From JAADFF01 sp013153035 (lineage in GTDB: Bacteria > Coprothermobacterota > Coprothermobacteria > Coprothermobacterales > JAADFF01), in the NCBI GenBank assembly GCA_026184435.1, contig CP046447.1: DNA of 64,000 bases. One strand, written 5' to 3'. Below the pieces are notes generated by a model that saw only the letters and a list, made by a program, of their open reading frames with translations, was not told the DNA's origin and searched no databases. The position numbers and the translations under genes are program-made. Within the stretch, counting starts at the first letter, position 1. The number at the start of each line of letters is the position of its first letter. Below are positions 62,868 through 64,000 of this stretch, in pieces.

Positions 62868-63812
62868 CTACCTCCTTACCAGATAAATAGCAAGTATTGC
62901 CATAAGTGCAGATATAGCATATGCCACCACAACTACACCTTTTTCACTCAAGCCAATCTTCAACATCATATGATGAAGGTGTGATTTATCAGGATAAAAA
63001 GGATGCTTGCCTTTCAGAATTCTTCTGATAGAACTCCATGTAAGATCGGTAATAGGAAAGATAAACAACATGATATAAACAAGAAATAAAAGCCCACCAA
63101 TAGTTTTAATGCTACCCCACAGTGTTAAAACTCCAGTATAAAATCCCAGTAACTGGGCTCCAACATCACCCATGAATGTCTTGGCTTTAGGAAAATTATA
63201 TGGCCAAAATCCTAATGTAGCACCCGCTAAAAGCAGTGACAAAATAGATACAATAACATAACCTCTCATAAGAAGAATAACGGAAAAAGCCAAAGACGAG
63301 ATAAATATAACTCCGCTGGCAAGCCCATTGAGCCCATCTATAAAGTTTACAGCATTGGTAAGTGCAACAATCCATAACAGAGAAAAAAATATACTACCCA
63401 CAGGTGAAAGCACAAAGGTACCAAATGGCTCTATATTGAGAAAATCAAAACGGATACCACCCCATAGAATAACAATAAGTGCAGAGGAAATCTGCACTAT
63501 AAGCTTTATGTACGGAGAAAGCCCCTTGTAATCATCTATAAACATAAAAATATATAAAAGTAATGCTCCAACAAACAAGGACTTTATCCGCACATCTGTT
63601 GGGAACAACACAATTGGAGCAAGAATGAGGGCAAAGAAAAAAGCCAATCCCCCGCTTCGGGGAATTGGCTCCTTATGAACTTTTCTCTCGTTAGGATAAT
63701 CTAAAACACCCAGTTTGTACCCTAAATATATCGCTATTGGCTCCGCAAACCATGTAGTAATAAACGACCATAGAAAAATTGCCAGTAGCCAAACTGCCCT
63801 ACTTTGTTCCAT
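62868..63812 (-). CDS. wecA: Undecaprenyl-phosphate GlcNAc-1-phosphate transferase (WecA/TagO-like)
   Basis: 314 residues with about eleven membrane helices. It has the polyprenyl-phosphate transferase motifs 'KEPIPRSGGLAFF', 'FIDDYKGL', 'NAVNFIDGLNGLA', 'FMGDVGAQ', and the HIHH-like loop DKSHLHHMMLKIGL of the WecA/TagO branch rather than MraY. It starts lipid-linked wall-polymer synthesis. The start is ATG 63812, overlapping the upp stop. A terminator-like hairpin lies inside (63642-63670). Confidence 0.93.
   Translation of the reverse strand: MEQSRAVWLLAIFLWSFITTWFAEPIAIYLGYKLGVLDYPNERKVHKEPIPRSGGLAFFFALILAPIVLFPTDVRIKSLFVGALLLYIFMFIDDYKGLSPYIKLIVQISSALIVILWGGIRFDFLNIEPFGTFVLSPVGSIFFSLLWIVALTNAVNFIDGLNGLASGVIFISSLAFSVILLMRGYVIVSILSLLLAGATLGFWPYNFPKAKTFMGDVGAQLLGFYTGVLTLWGSIKTIGGLLFLVYIMLFIFPITDLTWSSIRRILKGKHPFYPDKSHLHHMMLKIGLSEKGVVVVAYAISALMAILAIYLVRR
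63642..63670 (-). repeat. Intrinsic-terminator-like hairpin inside wecA (sense strand)
   Basis: On the coding (-) strand, AGCCAATTCCCC - GAAGC - GGGGGATTGGCT forms a 12-bp stem with one mismatch, immediately followed by TTTTTCTTT. It falls 143-171 bases into the gene, over the conserved RSGGLAFF codons; the T tract partly reflects Phe codons. It may cause premature termination, or may be a by-product of coding. Confidence 0.7.
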
Positions 63813-64000
63813 AGAGTCTATCACCTGCATCACCAAGCCCAGGAACAATATATCCCTGGTCGTTAAGATATTGATCCATCGCAGCAACATAAACATCTAT
63901 ATCAGGATGAGATTTTTCAAGACGAGAAGCCCCCTCAGGAGCAGATATAATGGCAAGTACTTTAATGTTTTTGCCACCAATATCTTTAAGGTAATCCACA
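63799..64000 (-). CDS. upp: Uracil phosphoribosyltransferase, C-terminal part (truncated by window edge)
   Basis: Only the last 66 or so residues lie in the window. They end with the PRPP-binding signature VPGLGDAGDRLYGTK, diagnostic of UPRTase, preceded by 'ISAPEGASRLEKSHPDIDVYVAAMD' (split). The enzyme salvages uracil to UMP. The start is beyond base 64000. Its stop overlaps the wecA start. Confidence 0.93.
   Translation of the reverse strand, partial: VDYLKDIGGKNIKVLAIISAPEGASRLEKSHPDIDVYVAAMDQYLNDQGYIVPGLGDAGDRLYGTK

Noticed and set aside
1..64000. CRISPR arrays, rRNA genes, insertion sequences
   Set aside because: Looked for regularly spaced direct repeats, rRNA signature stretches and transposase-like genes; none seen.

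Overview
The window is 64 kb of moderately AT-rich, gene-dense bacterial chromosome (G+C estimated by eye, not computed). It has strong GGAGG-type ribosome sites, many overlapping start/stop pairs, no rRNA, no CRISPR array and no recognisable insertion sequence. The gene set suggests an anaerobic, probably thermophilic bacterium with a Bacillota-like core (CdaR, RapZ, WhiA, TagA, CsaB, a SCIFF-type peptide). The main clues are a ferredoxin-dependent 2-oxoacid oxidoreductase, a V/A-type ATPase whose c-ring carries a sodium-site signature, a branched-polyamine synthase (BpsA, typical of thermophiles) and radical SAM chemistry. I cannot fix the phylum from this window.

Layout. From 1 to 11.7 kb, + strand: cdaR(partial)-glmM-glmS (amino-sugar supply), metG, tatD, a four-subunit 2-oxoacid:ferredoxin oxidoreductase, enolase, and a nicotinate phosphoribosyltransferase. 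A TrkA-like RCK protein (- strand) converges on the last of these, and a Xer-type recombinase follows on the + strand. From 14 to 24 kb, - strand: argS-pyrG lead into a type IV pilus/type II secretion-like assembly operon (pilB, pilC, two prepilins, a pilM-pilN fusion, pilO, one unknown membrane protein). Three tRNA genes with their own promoter lie upstream of argS. From 24 to 28 kb, + strand: a SAM methyltransferase, two tandem TagA/WecG glycosyltransferases, then a 42-residue SCIFF-like peptide overlapping its radical SAM maturase. From 28 to 32.3 kb, - strand: acpS-mutS-mutL. From 32.4 to 33.5 kb, + strand: bpsA alone.

From 33.8 to 53.9 kb almost everything is on the - strand. uvrA-uvrC-ogt-rapZ-whiA, an aminotransferase, an SRPBCC protein and purA are followed by tRNA-Pro, an arginine/lysine/ornithine-type decarboxylase, and the ten-gene V/A-ATPase operon (H-I-K-E-C-F-A-B-D plus a small unknown gene), which ends at a clear terminator. 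A + strand GT4 glycosyltransferase follows. From 55 to 64 kb a long - strand operon runs upp(partial)-wecA-wecB-murA-unknown-wecC-csaB-5' exonuclease-fpg-coaE. WecA, WecB, WecC, CsaB, the two TagA proteins and the GT4 enzyme together suggest a ManNAc/ManNAcA-containing, pyruvylated wall polymer of the kind that anchors S-layer proteins.

Most interesting signals. (1) The SCIFF-like precursor retains only two of the six family cysteines, but these include the apparent donor Cys, at the right distance from the acceptor Thr; its maturase gene has strong inverted repeats near its start and just past its stop. (2) Several unusually long, unrelated inverted repeats lie inside coding sequences, including two that resemble intrinsic terminators. 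(3) A PolA-type 5' nuclease has an unrecognised C-terminal domain in place of a polymerase. (4) Three polyamine-related genes lie in one window, and three unknown genes sit inside well-defined operons.
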